Source of the DNA: DTU052 sp050951725
GTDB lineage: Bacteria > Bacillota > Syntrophomonadia > Syntrophomonadales > DTU052
NCBI GenBank assembly: GCA_050951725.1
Contig: JBMNJO010000012.1
Coordinates: forward strand, 310,001-374,000
DNA: 64,000 nt
Direction of reading: 5' to 3'
In this document: positions 33,826 to 42,823 of the stretch, in pieces
How the letters are laid out: each line of letters starts with the position of its first letter
Position numbering within the stretch: the first letter of the stretch is position 1
The notes under the pieces: generated by a model
What the model was told of the DNA's origin: nothing
Database searches by the model: none
The model's input: the letters and a program-made list of their open reading frames with translations, nothing else
Made by a program: the position numbers and the translations under genes

Positions 33826-35112
33826 GTGAGTCATGGTTCGTATAACCCTTATGAAAACGCTCAAGCCCAGTTTGACCGGGTAGCGGATATGATCGGATTG
33901 GATGAGGCTACCCGGGCACTGCTCCGTCAGCCCATGAAGGAATACCATTTTACCATCCCGGTGCGGATGGATGACGGGAGTACCAGAATATTCAAGGGCT
34001 ACCGTGTTCAACATAATGATGCCCGGGGTCCAGCCAAGGGCGGAATCAGATTCCATCCTCGGGAGACAGCCGATACTATTCGTGCTCTATCCATGTGGAT
34101 GACCTGGAAATGTGCGGTGGTTGACATACCTTTGGGTGGAGGAAAGGGCGGAATTATCTGTGATCCGCGTAATCTGACCGAGACCGAACAGGAGAGGCTA
34201 TGCCGGGGTTATGTTAGACAACTGGCTAGAGATGTTGGTCCCTTTATCGATGTGCCGGCACCTGATGTGATGACCAATGCCAAACATATGTTGTGGATGC
34301 TGGACGAATTTGAGCTCATCCACGGCGGAAGATATCCGGGGTTTATTACTGGGAAACCTGTGGGGATGGGCGGTTCATTGGGCAGAACTGAGGCTACCGG
34401 TTATGGAGTTGTTTTCACCCTGCGGGAAGCCCTCAAAGAGATGGGAATCAAACCGGAGAATACCACAGCCAGCGTTCAGGGATTTGGCAATGTTGCTCAG
34501 TATGCCGTCCGGTTATATCAGGAGCTCGGTGGTACAGTGGCAGCTATTTGCTGTTGGGACAATGTAGATAAAAAGGCTTACACCTTCTACAAACCATCCG
34601 GTATGGATGGCAAACTGCTGGCTGGCATTACCGATTCCTATGGCAGTATCGACAAGGACAAAGCACGTGATATGGGTTGTGAGATCCAGCCCGGGAATGC
34701 CTGGATTGAGAAGGATGTGGACATCCTAATTCCGGCCGCTCTGGAAAACCAGATCAACATGGATAACGTAGGCAAGATAAGCAAACAGGTCAAGATAATT
34801 GCCGAAGGAGCCAACGGCCCGGTAAACACAGAGGCTGATGAGGTTATCAGGAATAGCGGCATCTACGTAATTCCTGACTTCCTGGCTAATGCGGGTGGTG
34901 TAACCTGCAGTTATTTTGAGCAGGTACAATCCAACAATAACTATTACTGGGAAAAAGACGAGGTGCTGGAGAAACTCGATCTTAAGATGACGTCAGCGTT
35001 TAAAGCCGTTAGTGAACTGGCTCGCAGCAACAATGTCTACATGCGCGATGCAGCTTACATTATCTCCATTAACCGGGTGGCGCAGGCGGTTAAGATGCGT
35101 GGCTGGGTATAG
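33826..35112 (+). CDS. gdhA: Glutamate dehydrogenase (Glu/Leu/Phe/Val dehydrogenase family)
   Basis: Interconverts glutamate and 2-oxoglutarate plus ammonia. The 428-residue length, the substrate-binding PLGGGKGGIICDP with catalytic Lys, the TGKPVGMGGSLGRTEATGYG segment and the Rossmann SVQGFGNVAQY all fit hexameric catabolic-type enzymes. GTG at 33826 follows GGGAGG by eight bases; upstream in-frame codons lack a binding site. It is monocistronic, ended by a hairpin at 35255-35297. Confidence 0.92.
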   Translation: MSHGSYNPYENAQAQFDRVADMIGLDEATRALLRQPMKEYHFTIPVRMDDGSTRIFKGYRVQHNDARGPAKGGIRFHPRETADTIRALSMWMTWKCAVVDIPLGGGKGGIICDPRNLTETEQERLCRGYVRQLARDVGPFIDVPAPDVMTNAKHMLWMLDEFELIHGGRYPGFITGKPVGMGGSLGRTEATGYGVVFTLREALKEMGIKPENTTASVQGFGNVAQYAVRLYQELGGTVAAICCWDNVDKKAYTFYKPSGMDGKLLAGITDSYGSIDKDKARDMGCEIQPGNAWIEKDVDILIPAALENQINMDNVGKISKQVKIIAEGANGPVNTEADEVIRNSGIYVIPDFLANAGGVTCSYFEQVQSNNNYYWEKDEVLEKLDLKMTSAFKAVSELARSNNVYMRDAAYIISINRVAQAVKMRGWV

Positions 35113-35254
35113 AACTGTTATTGCAGAAGCAATTAACGGTCGCATTAGGAGTGCCCGGGAAAAGGCCTTAAACGCCCAAAATGGGATTGCCGATCCGGGT
35201 TTTCCACCTGAAAGATGAATTATACCTGATGATCCGATGTCTATGATTGGGTGC

Positions 35255-35297
35255 TAAACCGGCGATTCCTGTTCAATGTACAGGGGTCTCCGGTTTA
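35255..35297 (+). terminator. Terminator of gdhA
   Basis: Nested stem TAAACCGG...CCGGTTTA enclosing CCTGT...ACAGG, followed by TTTATCTTT. The rest of 35113-35483 holds no supported gene; a TATAAT at about 35373 could serve the DUF1287 gene. Confidence 0.65.
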
Positions 35298-35483
35298 TTT
35301 ATCTTTGGGGAAACATACCGGGTATTGGCCTCGAGGACATCGGGGAATGTCCCTCAGCAAGGGCAGCTACGGTATAATAACTACAAAGAACTTAGCGAAT
35401 TGAACGATACGGGGTCGTTCATGCCAATATGGAAACCTGTTGCTGATATGATTTGTGATGCTGTCAGATCGGGGGGAGTAATT

Positions 35484-36227
35484 GTGAAGAATTCCGGGGT
35501 TAATCGTAATAAAAGCCTCAAACCCCGTGATCCAGGGGTGCGTATCCTGACTCTTCTTGTGCTGGCAGCGGTTGCTTGTCTGGGCGTCATGGCGGGATGG
35601 TACTTCATAACTGGAGGGGATACAGGCTTAAATCTGCCTCTGCCTCCTGAGATTATTGGGGATTCTCCCGTTGAAGCCATCCCGGAGGAAGAGAGACAGA
35701 CACCGGACCTGATCCTTCTGGGGGCTCGTCAGGAGGCCGAGCAGGGCACACGCTATGATGCATCTTATGTTAGTATCGAGTATCCCGGAGGTGACGTCTC
35801 CTCGGACCGGGGTGCTTGTACTGATGTGGTTATAAGGGCTTTTCGTAATGCCGGGATAGATCTGCAGCAGTTGATTCATGAGGATATGAGAGAGAATTTT
35901 GCCAGCTACCCCCGTAAATGGGGCCTTACCGAACCTGATCCCAACATTGATCACCGCCGGGTCCCCAATCAGATACAGTTCTTTAAGACCTACGGGGAAT
36001 CATTGACCCTGGAGGTAGAAGGACACCTTGAGGAATGGAAATGGGGAGATGTAGTCTACTGGCGCTTTTCAGACGGCCGCGACCACTGCGGCATAATAAG
36101 CGACCGCACCACCCGGGACGGTATTCCGCTGGTGATCCACAATGCCGGCCTGGCCCGTGAAGAAAAAGCTCTCCTCAGATGGGAAATAACCGGCCACTTC
36201 CGCTATCCTGCCAAGGGCGAGGTTTAG
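35484..36227 (+). CDS. DUF1287-family exported protein
   Basis: A 247-residue protein starting at GTG after GGGGGGAG. A transmembrane anchor lies at about residues 20-40 (ILTLLVLAAVACLGVMAGWYF in part). The domain (YDASYVSIEYPGGD, GACTDVVIRAF, NIDHRRVPNQIQFF, DHCGII) is DUF1287, related to NlpC/P60-like folds, with Cys and His that could be catalytic. The stop codon TAG falls inside the terminal repeat of the adjacent palindromic element, which may have set the current C-terminus. Confidence 0.82.
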   Translation: MKNSGVNRNKSLKPRDPGVRILTLLVLAAVACLGVMAGWYFITGGDTGLNLPLPPEIIGDSPVEAIPEEERQTPDLILLGARQEAEQGTRYDASYVSIEYPGGDVSSDRGACTDVVIRAFRNAGIDLQQLIHEDMRENFASYPRKWGLTEPDPNIDHRRVPNQIQFFKTYGESLTLEVEGHLEEWKWGDVVYWRFSDGRDHCGIISDRTTRDGIPLVIHNAGLAREEKALLRWEITGHFRYPAKGEV

Positions 36228-36400
36228 TGTCCCATTTATTGGTGGCTAATATGACTGGTACGAGAGAATTTACTGGCGGCGCGCGGCGGCCTGCGGTAAA
36301 TCCGTTCGCTCCCTGGGTCCTGCACAGTTCGGACCCAACCGTCCGCTCACTGGAATTTACCGCAGGCCTTGAGTTCAGCTTTTGGAGGGGACACTAAACC
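36221..36400. repeat. Nested palindromic repeat, copy A
   Basis: A 180-base element with perfect 13-base terminal inverted repeats GGTTTAGTGTCCC / GGGACACTAAACC (36221-36233, 36388-36400). Inside it is a second inverted repeat, GGCCTGCGGTAAAT(T)CC at 36288-36303 against 36352-36368, and a tip hairpin TGGGTCC / GGACCCA. Copy B lies 4.7 kb away with the same inner sequence. It has no coding capacity and resembles a MITE or fold-back repeat. Confidence 0.8.
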
Positions 36401-36453
36401 TGTCCTGGTGTCTCTCGGTGACCCCACTGTCCCATTATCCCTCCACTTACCAT

Positions 36454-36482
36454 TTGACAGCTTACGGGAACCGCCCTAGAAT
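36454..36482 (+). promoter_or_regulatory. Promoter of imuB-dnaE2
   Basis: Consensus TTGACA (36454-36459) and TAGAAT (36477-36482) with exactly 17 bases between them. Confidence 0.85.
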
Positions 36483-36489
36483 GTATTTA

Positions 36490-36503
36490 CGAACATATGT
36501 TTG
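36490..36503. promoter_or_regulatory. lexA box: LexA/SOS box
   Basis: CGAACATATGTTTG matches the Gram-positive LexA consensus CGAACRNRYGTTYG at every position. It covers the expected transcription start of the promoter just upstream and ends 12 bases before the imuB start, so LexA should repress the cassette until DNA damage. Confidence 0.85.
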
Positions 36504-36515
36504 GGTGGTATTCGC

Positions 36516-37724
36516 TTGAAGAGGGTTGGCTGTCTGTTCCTGCCTTATTTTTTAGCCTCGGTAACTATCAAGGTGAATCCCCATCTGCGTGAGCAGCCGG
36601 TTGCTGTTTTCCGGGAGGGCAAGGTGGTTGGCGTTTCTCCGGAACTCAGGGACCAGTTCCTGATCGGATTATCCCTGACTCGGGCCCGGGGACGCTGCCC
36701 GGAGGCTTTTTTTGGGGAGTATGATCATTCGGTTCACCGGGTAGCCCACGAGCACTATCTAACGATGTTGGCCGGGGTTTCTCCTTTAATTGAACCGCTT
36801 GATGAACAGGAGTGTTTTCTGGATCTCAGCGGGAGTAAAATCGAGCCGGAAATGAAGAGGCTGGGCGAATGGTTTAAAGGTCAGGGATGGGGTCCGGTGG
36901 TATTGGGGTTAGGCGAGAATAAGCTGCTGGCACGACTGGCGACCAGGGTTCCTTTTAAAAGGAAACGGGAGATCCCAGGTTTATACAGTTGCGTAGTGGA
37001 ACCTGGCCAGGAGAAGGAGTTTTTACAGAGGATTCCGTTGGCGCTGGATTGGCTTTTACCGTCCCGAACGGTGAAAACCCTTGATTCTCTGGGATTTACC
37101 CGTTTTGGCGACCTCGGCTTGTTGTCTCTGCAGGATCTTTTGAAGATGCTGGGCCAGGATGGATATTTGGTTTACCGTCATAGCCGGGGGCTTGACGGGA
37201 CTCCTTTAATGGGGCTGTATCCTCCGGAAAAGATAAGCTGTTATTTTGACTTTGCCCAGGGCGTTCATAACCGGGGACCTCTGGAAAGGGGTCTGGAAGA
37301 AGGGGCGCGCAAAATCGCCTCCATTTTGAGAGAACGGGGGATAAACTGCCGCCAGATTGCTTTGCAGCTGGAGTTGGAAGGGCGGAACTGCCGGGTGGAG
37401 CGCCAGGTCTCGCGGGGGTGCGGGGAAGAAAGAAGATTGCGCGAGATACTGGGTATTCTTCTTAAGGATCTGTCCTTTAACGAACCGGTTCTCGGCATGT
37501 TGCTGGAAGTCTCTTCATTATACAAGTGGAGTTTGACCGAGCAGGACCTGTTTACGCTGGATAAGAAATCGACCAGGCCTCATGAAGATCTGAACGGGGC
37601 GGTGGAGGCACTGGAATCCAAGGTCCCGGGATTGGTCCATATGGGATTTACGGTCGATCGCCGGGAACAGGTTTTATCTTTATGGGATCCCTGGCGGTTT
37701 AAGGAGATCTCCTGGGAGGCCTGA
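36516..37724 (+). CDS. imuB: ImuB-like inactive Y-family polymerase
   Basis: A 402-residue Y-family protein without polymerase carboxylates. Where DinB has its first catalytic Asp, this has GCLFLPYFLASV. Where DinB has YSIDEAFLD, it has LDEQECFLD, which aligns the second Asp with Gln and keeps only the Glu. Such loss is the hallmark of ImuB, the non-catalytic adaptor that links the DnaE2 polymerase to the beta clamp. The helix-hairpin-helix and little-finger regions are present (SLGFTRFGDLGLL). Start TTG at 36516; an earlier TTG lies within the LexA box. DnaE2 follows 90 bases later. No ImuA gene is adjacent. Confidence 0.85.
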   Translation: MKRVGCLFLPYFLASVTIKVNPHLREQPVAVFREGKVVGVSPELRDQFLIGLSLTRARGRCPEAFFGEYDHSVHRVAHEHYLTMLAGVSPLIEPLDEQECFLDLSGSKIEPEMKRLGEWFKGQGWGPVVLGLGENKLLARLATRVPFKRKREIPGLYSCVVEPGQEKEFLQRIPLALDWLLPSRTVKTLDSLGFTRFGDLGLLSLQDLLKMLGQDGYLVYRHSRGLDGTPLMGLYPPEKISCYFDFAQGVHNRGPLERGLEEGARKIASILRERGINCRQIALQLELEGRNCRVERQVSRGCGEERRLREILGILLKDLSFNEPVLGMLLEVSSLYKWSLTEQDLFTLDKKSTRPHEDLNGAVEALESKVPGLVHMGFTVDRREQVLSLWDPWRFKEISWEA

Positions 37725-37814
37725 CCCCGTGTATCCCGTGTATCAAATAATTTAGTATGGTGTCCCCGAAATAGCATCGCCCTATGCCTGCATATCTAAT
37801 TGGAGGGATGGGAC

Positions 37815-40800
37815 TTGTTTATCCACCTTCATACCCATAGTGCTTTTTCGTTTTTGGATGGGGGAAGCTCTATAGAGAGTCTGGTTAAGCGTGCTGCTGA
37901 GCTTGACATGCCCGCCTTGGCCCTGACTGATCACGACAACCTGTGCGGGGCGGTTAAATTTAACGCCCAGGCCAGAAAAGCCGGGATTAAGCCGATTCAG
38001 GGTGTGGAGGTAACCCTGGATAATGGGCATCACCTCACTCTTCTGGCCCGCAATCCTGAAGGATACCGTAACCTGTGCCGTATGTTGACCGCTGCTCACC
38101 TGAAAAACCCCCGCCGGCATCCCCGGGTATCATTGGGGAATCTTAGAGATCATGCAGGCGGGCTCATTGCCCTGTCCGGATGTCGCAAGGGCGAAATCCC
38201 CCATTGCCTTCTGCTTGGCAACTATGAAGAGGCTTACCGGGTCGCCTCAATTTATCTTGGGATCTGGGGGCCTCAGGATTTTTACCTGGAGATGCAGGGC
38301 AGTTATTTACCCGGGGATATACAGCTCAATGCGAGCCTGGAACAACTGGCCCGGCAGCTGGGAGTAGGGGTGGTGGCTTCCAATAATGTTCACTACGCTT
38401 CCCCGGATGATTTTAAGGTACATGATGTTCTGAGCTGTGTAAGGGCCCTGGTCCGGGTTGATGATGTAAACCCGGACCGGCCGCTGAATGCTGAGAATTA
38501 CTTAAAGACATCCCGGGAAATGGAACTGCTTTTCAAGGAGTATCCTGAGGCTTTGGAAAACACCTGGCGAATAGCGGAGAGGTGCGAGCTGGCCCTGGAC
38601 CTCGATACCCCACATTTTCCGGCATTTGATCTTCCCCCAGGGCAAAAAGCCGCATCCCTGCTTCGTGAGCTTACCTACCAGGGGGCCTATCAGAAATATC
38701 AGAAGGTCAGCCCGGTGTTGCAGGAGCGGCTGGAACATGAGTTGGCCGTAATCAATGCCCTGGGCTATGCAGATTATTTCCTGGTGGTATGGGATATTGT
38801 CAGGCATGCTCGTTTAGAGGGTATTCGCTATGCCGGGCGGGGTTCGGCTGCTGATTCGGTGGTGGCCTACTGCCTGGGGATAACCGAGGTGGATGCCCTG
38901 GAAAGGGGACTGCTTTTTGAGAGGTTTATGAGCCTGGAGCGAGGCGAGAAGCCTGATATTGACCTGGACTTTGATGCCCGTTACCGCGACCGGGTGGCAG
39001 AGTACGTTTACCACAAATATGGCCGGGATAAGGTGGCCAGCGTCTGCACTTATAATACCTTTCGTGCCAGGTCGGCTCTAAGGGATATTGGCAAGGCCCT
39101 GGGACTGCCAGAGGCAGAGCTTGACTACCTGGCTAAAAAACTACCCCATATTCATGCTGACCAGATAAAGACTGTTTTACCCCGGCTCCCCGAGTTGCAG
39201 GGTAGTGGCCTGGACAGCAAGAAGTTCGAACTGTTGCTGGATCTGTGTGAGAAGGTGGCCGGGTTTCCGCGCTTTCTGGGGACCCACCTGGGGGGACTGG
39301 TGGTTAGCCGGGAGCCGCTTAACGAGCTGACCCCTCTGCAGCAGGCGGCCAAGGGGATGGTTATAACCCAGTTCGACAAGGATGATGTGGAGGATCTGGG
39401 GCTGATCAAGCTGGACCTGCTTTCCCTGCGTACCATGTCCGCGATAGAAGATGCTATGACTTCTATCCACCGGGGGAGTAACGGCTTGAATTACGATAGA
39501 ATACCGCTTGATGATCCCGACACCTATAAATTGATCAACAGTGGAAAAACCATAGGTATATTTCAGCTGGAGAGCCCGGCGCAACGGGCTTTGCAGGCCC
39601 GAATGGGGGCCTGTGTAATGGAGGATGTTGTTGCCAGTATGGCTATTATCAGGCCCGGTCCCATAAAGGGGAATATGGTGGAACCATATATTGCCCGGCG
39701 GCAGGGACTGGAACCGGTGACCTACCTGCATCCCATACTTGAGCCTATACTGGCCAAAACCTATGGAGTAATTCTTTTTCAGGAACAGGTTATTGAAATA
39801 GCCACAGCAGTCGCTAAATTCTCTCCCGGGGAGGCCGATCAGCTGCGCCGGGTTATGACCCATGCCCGTTCTCACCGGGCTATGGAGGAAATTGGAGAAA
39901 CCTTTGTGGCCAAAGCGATAGCCAATGGCTTTGACCCGGAACTGGCCAAGACCATCTTTTCCTGTATTGCCGGTTATGCCAGTTATGGTTTCTGCGAGGG
40001 CCATGCTGCAGCTTTTGCTACCACCAGCTTCAAAACCGCCTATCTGGTGCGTCATTATCCGGTGGAGTTCTATGCCGCCATACTGAGCAACCAGCCTATG
40101 GGCTATTATCCTCCCCGTATCATCTGCGGTGAAGCCCGGAGAAGGGGGATAAAGATACTGCCACCCCACATTAACCTCAGTGGAGAGAGTTTTGAGGCTA
40201 TTAAGGACCCACCTTCCATCCGTATCTCTCTCTCTCAGGTTAAAGGACTCAGCCGTAACGGTCTGGCGAGTATCCTGGAGAACAGGCCATTTGTCTCCCT
40301 GATGGACCTGGTAATCAGGAGCAAGTTGAATGTTGACGAGATGCAGAGCCTTATAAAGTGTGGAGCTCTCGATGTTTTTGACAATAACCGCCGCCGCTTG
40401 TCAGCCCTGCTGCCTGACTGTCTGCAGCACAAAAAGGATTATGACCGGGGTGAGGATCCCCTGTTTTCGGGAGGCGGTGATGGGGGTCTGAATATCCCTG
40501 ATTTTTCCCCGATCGAAAAACACCTGATGGAGTCTGAAATCCTGGGGATAGCTACCGGTGATCATATCATGGCCCGAGTCAGGAATGATTTGACCTCCAG
40601 AGGTTTTGCCAGTACCCGGGAGCTTTCCACCTTACCGGAGGGGAAATGGGTTAAGGTGGCGGGAATTCTTTTTCGTCCTCACCGACCTCCTACCCGCAGC
40701 GGAAGGGTAACCGTTTTTATGTCGCTGGAAGACGAGTTCGGCCTGGTTGATGTGACGGTTTTCGAGGACGTCTACCAGAAATACGGCAACTGCATATTCT

Positions 40801-40922
40801 CTCCCCAAACCGGCCCTCTGGTGGTGGAGGGAGTCCTCCAGAGGCGTGGCAACCTGGAAACTATCATTGCCAAGAAGATCGGTTGTTGGGACAGGGGGAC
40901 AGGTTCACTGTCCCATTTTTGA
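37815..40922 (+). CDS. dnaE2: Error-prone DNA polymerase III alpha, DnaE2/ImuC
   Basis: A 1035-residue C-family polymerase, shorter than replicative DnaE. It begins with a PHP domain (FIHLHTHSAFSFLDG, ALTDHDNL), has the catalytic PDIDLDFD motif, palm motif KTIGIFQLES and the C-terminal OB fold (VKVAGILFRPH). The start is TTG at 37815, seven bases after GGAGGG. DnaE2 enzymes with ImuB carry out translesion synthesis and SOS mutagenesis. The last residues (GTGSLSHF) and the stop codon are encoded by the left end of repeat copy B, so the original C-terminus has been replaced. Confidence 0.9.
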   Translation: MFIHLHTHSAFSFLDGGSSIESLVKRAAELDMPALALTDHDNLCGAVKFNAQARKAGIKPIQGVEVTLDNGHHLTLLARNPEGYRNLCRMLTAAHLKNPRRHPRVSLGNLRDHAGGLIALSGCRKGEIPHCLLLGNYEEAYRVASIYLGIWGPQDFYLEMQGSYLPGDIQLNASLEQLARQLGVGVVASNNVHYASPDDFKVHDVLSCVRALVRVDDVNPDRPLNAENYLKTSREMELLFKEYPEALENTWRIAERCELALDLDTPHFPAFDLPPGQKAASLLRELTYQGAYQKYQKVSPVLQERLEHELAVINALGYADYFLVVWDIVRHARLEGIRYAGRGSAADSVVAYCLGITEVDALERGLLFERFMSLERGEKPDIDLDFDARYRDRVAEYVYHKYGRDKVASVCTYNTFRARSALRDIGKALGLPEAELDYLAKKLPHIHADQIKTVLPRLPELQGSGLDSKKFELLLDLCEKVAGFPRFLGTHLGGLVVSREPLNELTPLQQAAKGMVITQFDKDDVEDLGLIKLDLLSLRTMSAIEDAMTSIHRGSNGLNYDRIPLDDPDTYKLINSGKTIGIFQLESPAQRALQARMGACVMEDVVASMAIIRPGPIKGNMVEPYIARRQGLEPVTYLHPILEPILAKTYGVILFQEQVIEIATAVAKFSPGEADQLRRVMTHARSHRAMEEIGETFVAKAIANGFDPELAKTIFSCIAGYASYGFCEGHAAAFATTSFKTAYLVRHYPVEFYAAILSNQPMGYYPPRIICGEARRRGIKILPPHINLSGESFEAIKDPPSIRISLSQVKGLSRNGLASILENRPFVSLMDLVIRSKLNVDEMQSLIKCGALDVFDNNRRRLSALLPDCLQHKKDYDRGEDPLFSGGGDGGLNIPDFSPIEKHLMESEILGIATGDHIMARVRNDLTSRGFASTRELSTLPEGKWVKVAGILFRPHRPPTRSGRVTVFMSLEDEFGLVDVTVFEDVYQKYGNCIFSPQTGPLVVEGVLQRRGNLETIIAKKIGCWDRGTGSLSHF

Positions 40923-41212
40923 TGGTTGGAATAGCTGGGATGGGTAAGTTTTTCTGGTACCGCGCGCGGCGGCCTGCGGTAAATTCCGTTCGCTCCCTGG
41001 GTCCTGCACTGGCAACACCAACTGCTCAGGTTCAGGTGGAAAGCAGCACCCCGCTTAATCGACGTCCATGTCTCAAAAGCGGGCTCGCGACCTCCTGTCG
41101 CTCGGCTGCTTTCCACCTTCACCTTCGCAGGGTGTTGCACAGTTCAGACCCAACGTCCGCTCACTGGAATTTACCGCAGGCCTCGAACTGGATTAAAACC
41201 GGACAGTAAACC
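40902..41212. repeat. Nested palindromic repeat, copy B (with insert)
   Basis: A 311-base relative of the element at 36221. Terminal repeats are GGTTCACTGTCCC (40902-40914) and GGACAGTAAACC (41201-41212), with one mismatch. The inner arms GGCCTGCGGTAAATTCC (40971-40987) and its complement (41166-41182) are a perfect 17-bp pair. The tip of copy A is interrupted here by another palindrome (41010-41140). The left end supplies the dnaE2 stop codon. Confidence 0.8.
41010..41140. repeat. Palindromic insert within repeat copy B
   Basis: About 126-131 bases absent from copy A, bounded by TGCAC on each side (41005-41009, 41136-41140), possibly a 5-base target duplication. It has its own ends GCAACACC/GGTGTTGC, a 20-base arm pair matching at 18 positions around GGTGGAAAGCAGC (41035-41047 and 41105-41117), and an inner CCCGCTT/AAGCGGG pair. 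This gives three levels of nested palindrome. Confidence 0.7.
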
Positions 41213-41329
41213 GGCCTTCCCTGTATGCCAGCCCTGACAACCCGCGTATTATGTTGATCCTCCTGCCACCTATTTGTTGCATAAATTGGTGGGACTACCA
41301 ATATATCTTTTAAAGCAAGGGGTGGTCCT

Positions 41330-42283
41330 ATGAGTATAAACCAGGCTATGCCAGAAAAACTTCAGGCTCAGATATTTCCGTACCTTGCGCCGACTATAAA
41401 GGATCTCTTGGTAAATCTCCCCACAACCTATCAAAACCAACTGGAGGAAATTCGCCTCCGCATGGGTAAACCACTCTGCCTCCATCTGATGAAAAGTGAA
41501 ACCTTCATTACCGGGTCAGGAAAACTCACCCGGTTAGCTGAGGAAGGCTATCGAGTAAAAGAAGATGACATAACCCGAACCCTGGCAGCAATCAGCGGCA
41601 ACTCAATATATGCATTGGAGGAAGAGTTAAGACGGGGGTTCATAACCATAAGGGGAGGACACCGGGTGGGGCTGGCCGGCAAGACCATTGTGGAGCACGG
41701 TCAGATCAAATCCATGAAAGAATTTTCAACCCTGGCCATCAGAATAGCCCGGGAGTTACCGGGTTGCAGCGACAAGTTAGTGGGGCAGATCCTTGATGAA
41801 AACCGTCTTCCTTATAATACTCTGATAGTTTCGCCGCCCAGGTGTGGCAAGACTACAATTTTACGGGACCTGGCCCGACAATTGTCAAGGGGATTAAACA
41901 TAGTGGTGATCGACGAGCGTTCCGAGATCGCCGGGTGTTTTCAAGGGGAACCTCAACTGGATGTGGGTCCCCGGACCGATGTCCTGGAAGGGTGTCCCAA
42001 GGCCATGGGGATTGTGATGGCCATTCGTGCCCTCTCGCCGCAGGTTCTCATAACGGACGAAATTGGCCGTTACGAGGATGTCCAGGCCGTAGAGGAGTGT
42101 CTCAATGCAGGGGTAAGGATTATAACCACTGCACATGCCAGTTCCCTGGAAGACCTAAAGAGGAGGCCTGTCTTACAGAAGATATTTTCACAGCAGAGCT
42201 TTCATGTGGTGGTTATTCTATCTCGCAGAAAAGGTCCGGGAACTATCGAAAAGATTGTCCGATTGAGCCAAACAGGAGGGTAA
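41330..42283 (+). CDS. spoIIIAA: Stage III sporulation protein AA (ATPase)
   Basis: First gene of the spoIIIA operon, whose products form the channel between mother cell and forespore. SpoIIIAA is a cytoplasmic secretion-type ATPase; this 317-residue protein has Walker A PPRCGKTT, the VVIDERSEIAG segment and VLITDEIGRYED (Walker B region), in the usual order. The ATG follows AAGGGGTGGT. In the family the operon is read by sigma-E in the mother cell; no convincing sigma-E promoter could be fixed upstream, where repeat copy B ends 117 bases before the start. Confidence 0.95.
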   Translation: MSINQAMPEKLQAQIFPYLAPTIKDLLVNLPTTYQNQLEEIRLRMGKPLCLHLMKSETFITGSGKLTRLAEEGYRVKEDDITRTLAAISGNSIYALEEELRRGFITIRGGHRVGLAGKTIVEHGQIKSMKEFSTLAIRIARELPGCSDKLVGQILDENRLPYNTLIVSPPRCGKTTILRDLARQLSRGLNIVVIDERSEIAGCFQGEPQLDVGPRTDVLEGCPKAMGIVMAIRALSPQVLITDEIGRYEDVQAVEECLNAGVRIITTAHASSLEDLKRRPVLQKIFSQQSFHVVVILSRRKGPGTIEKIVRLSQTGG

Positions 42284-42286
42284 ACA

Positions 42287-42808
42287 TTGCTTACCAAAGT
42301 TGTCGGTGTCGGCCTCGTCGTCTCGGTTACCGGGTGGATTGGGCTGCAAAAGGCATATCAATTAACCCGTCGGACGCGGGCCATCAGGCAAATGCGAATG
42401 GATCTCGATTTTCTGGAAAAGGAAATCAACTATGCCCGAAATCCGCTGGAAGAGGCTCTTAAACGTACTGCTCACGTATCATCAGAACCGGTAAAGGGTT
42501 TTTTTGAGAGAGTCAGCCGAGCTCTGCAGGAAGACATGTCAACACCTGCCCGGGAGGCCTGGAATCAAGGGGTTGGCTACCTTTGTGAACAACAAATCTT
42601 TACGGCCGACGATTTGGCGATTATCGCGTTAATTGGAACCCGCATAGGGGCATCGGATGCATCTGATCAGATTAGGATGCTGCGCCAGGCCGGCGCCGAG
42701 TTAAAAATGCAGGAAGAAAAATCACGCCAGCAGGAGGATAGTGAAAAGAAGTTGTGGAGCTATGGGGGCTTCCTGGTGGGTTTGATGATCAGTATCCTGA
42801 TGATTTAA
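42287..42808 (+). CDS. spoIIIAB: Stage III sporulation protein AB
   Basis: Membrane component of the SpoIIIA complex with a GspF-like fold; 173 residues with an N-terminal helix (KVVGVGLVVSVTGWIGL), a helical middle (IRQMRMDLDFLEKEINYA) and a C-terminal hydrophobic segment (GGFLVGLMISILMI). TTG start after AGGAGGG, three bases beyond the spoIIIAA stop. Confidence 0.93.
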   Translation: MLTKVVGVGLVVSVTGWIGLQKAYQLTRRTRAIRQMRMDLDFLEKEINYARNPLEEALKRTAHVSSEPVKGFFERVSRALQEDMSTPAREAWNQGVGYLCEQQIFTADDLAIIALIGTRIGASDASDQIRMLRQAGAELKMQEEKSRQQEDSEKKLWSYGGFLVGLMISILMI

Positions 42809-42823
42809 CGGGGGGGATAGACA

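Noticed and set aside
41213..41329. Sigma-E promoter for spoIIIAA
   Set aside because: A CATA-containing -10-like string exists, but no -35 element at 14-16 bases could be paired with it.
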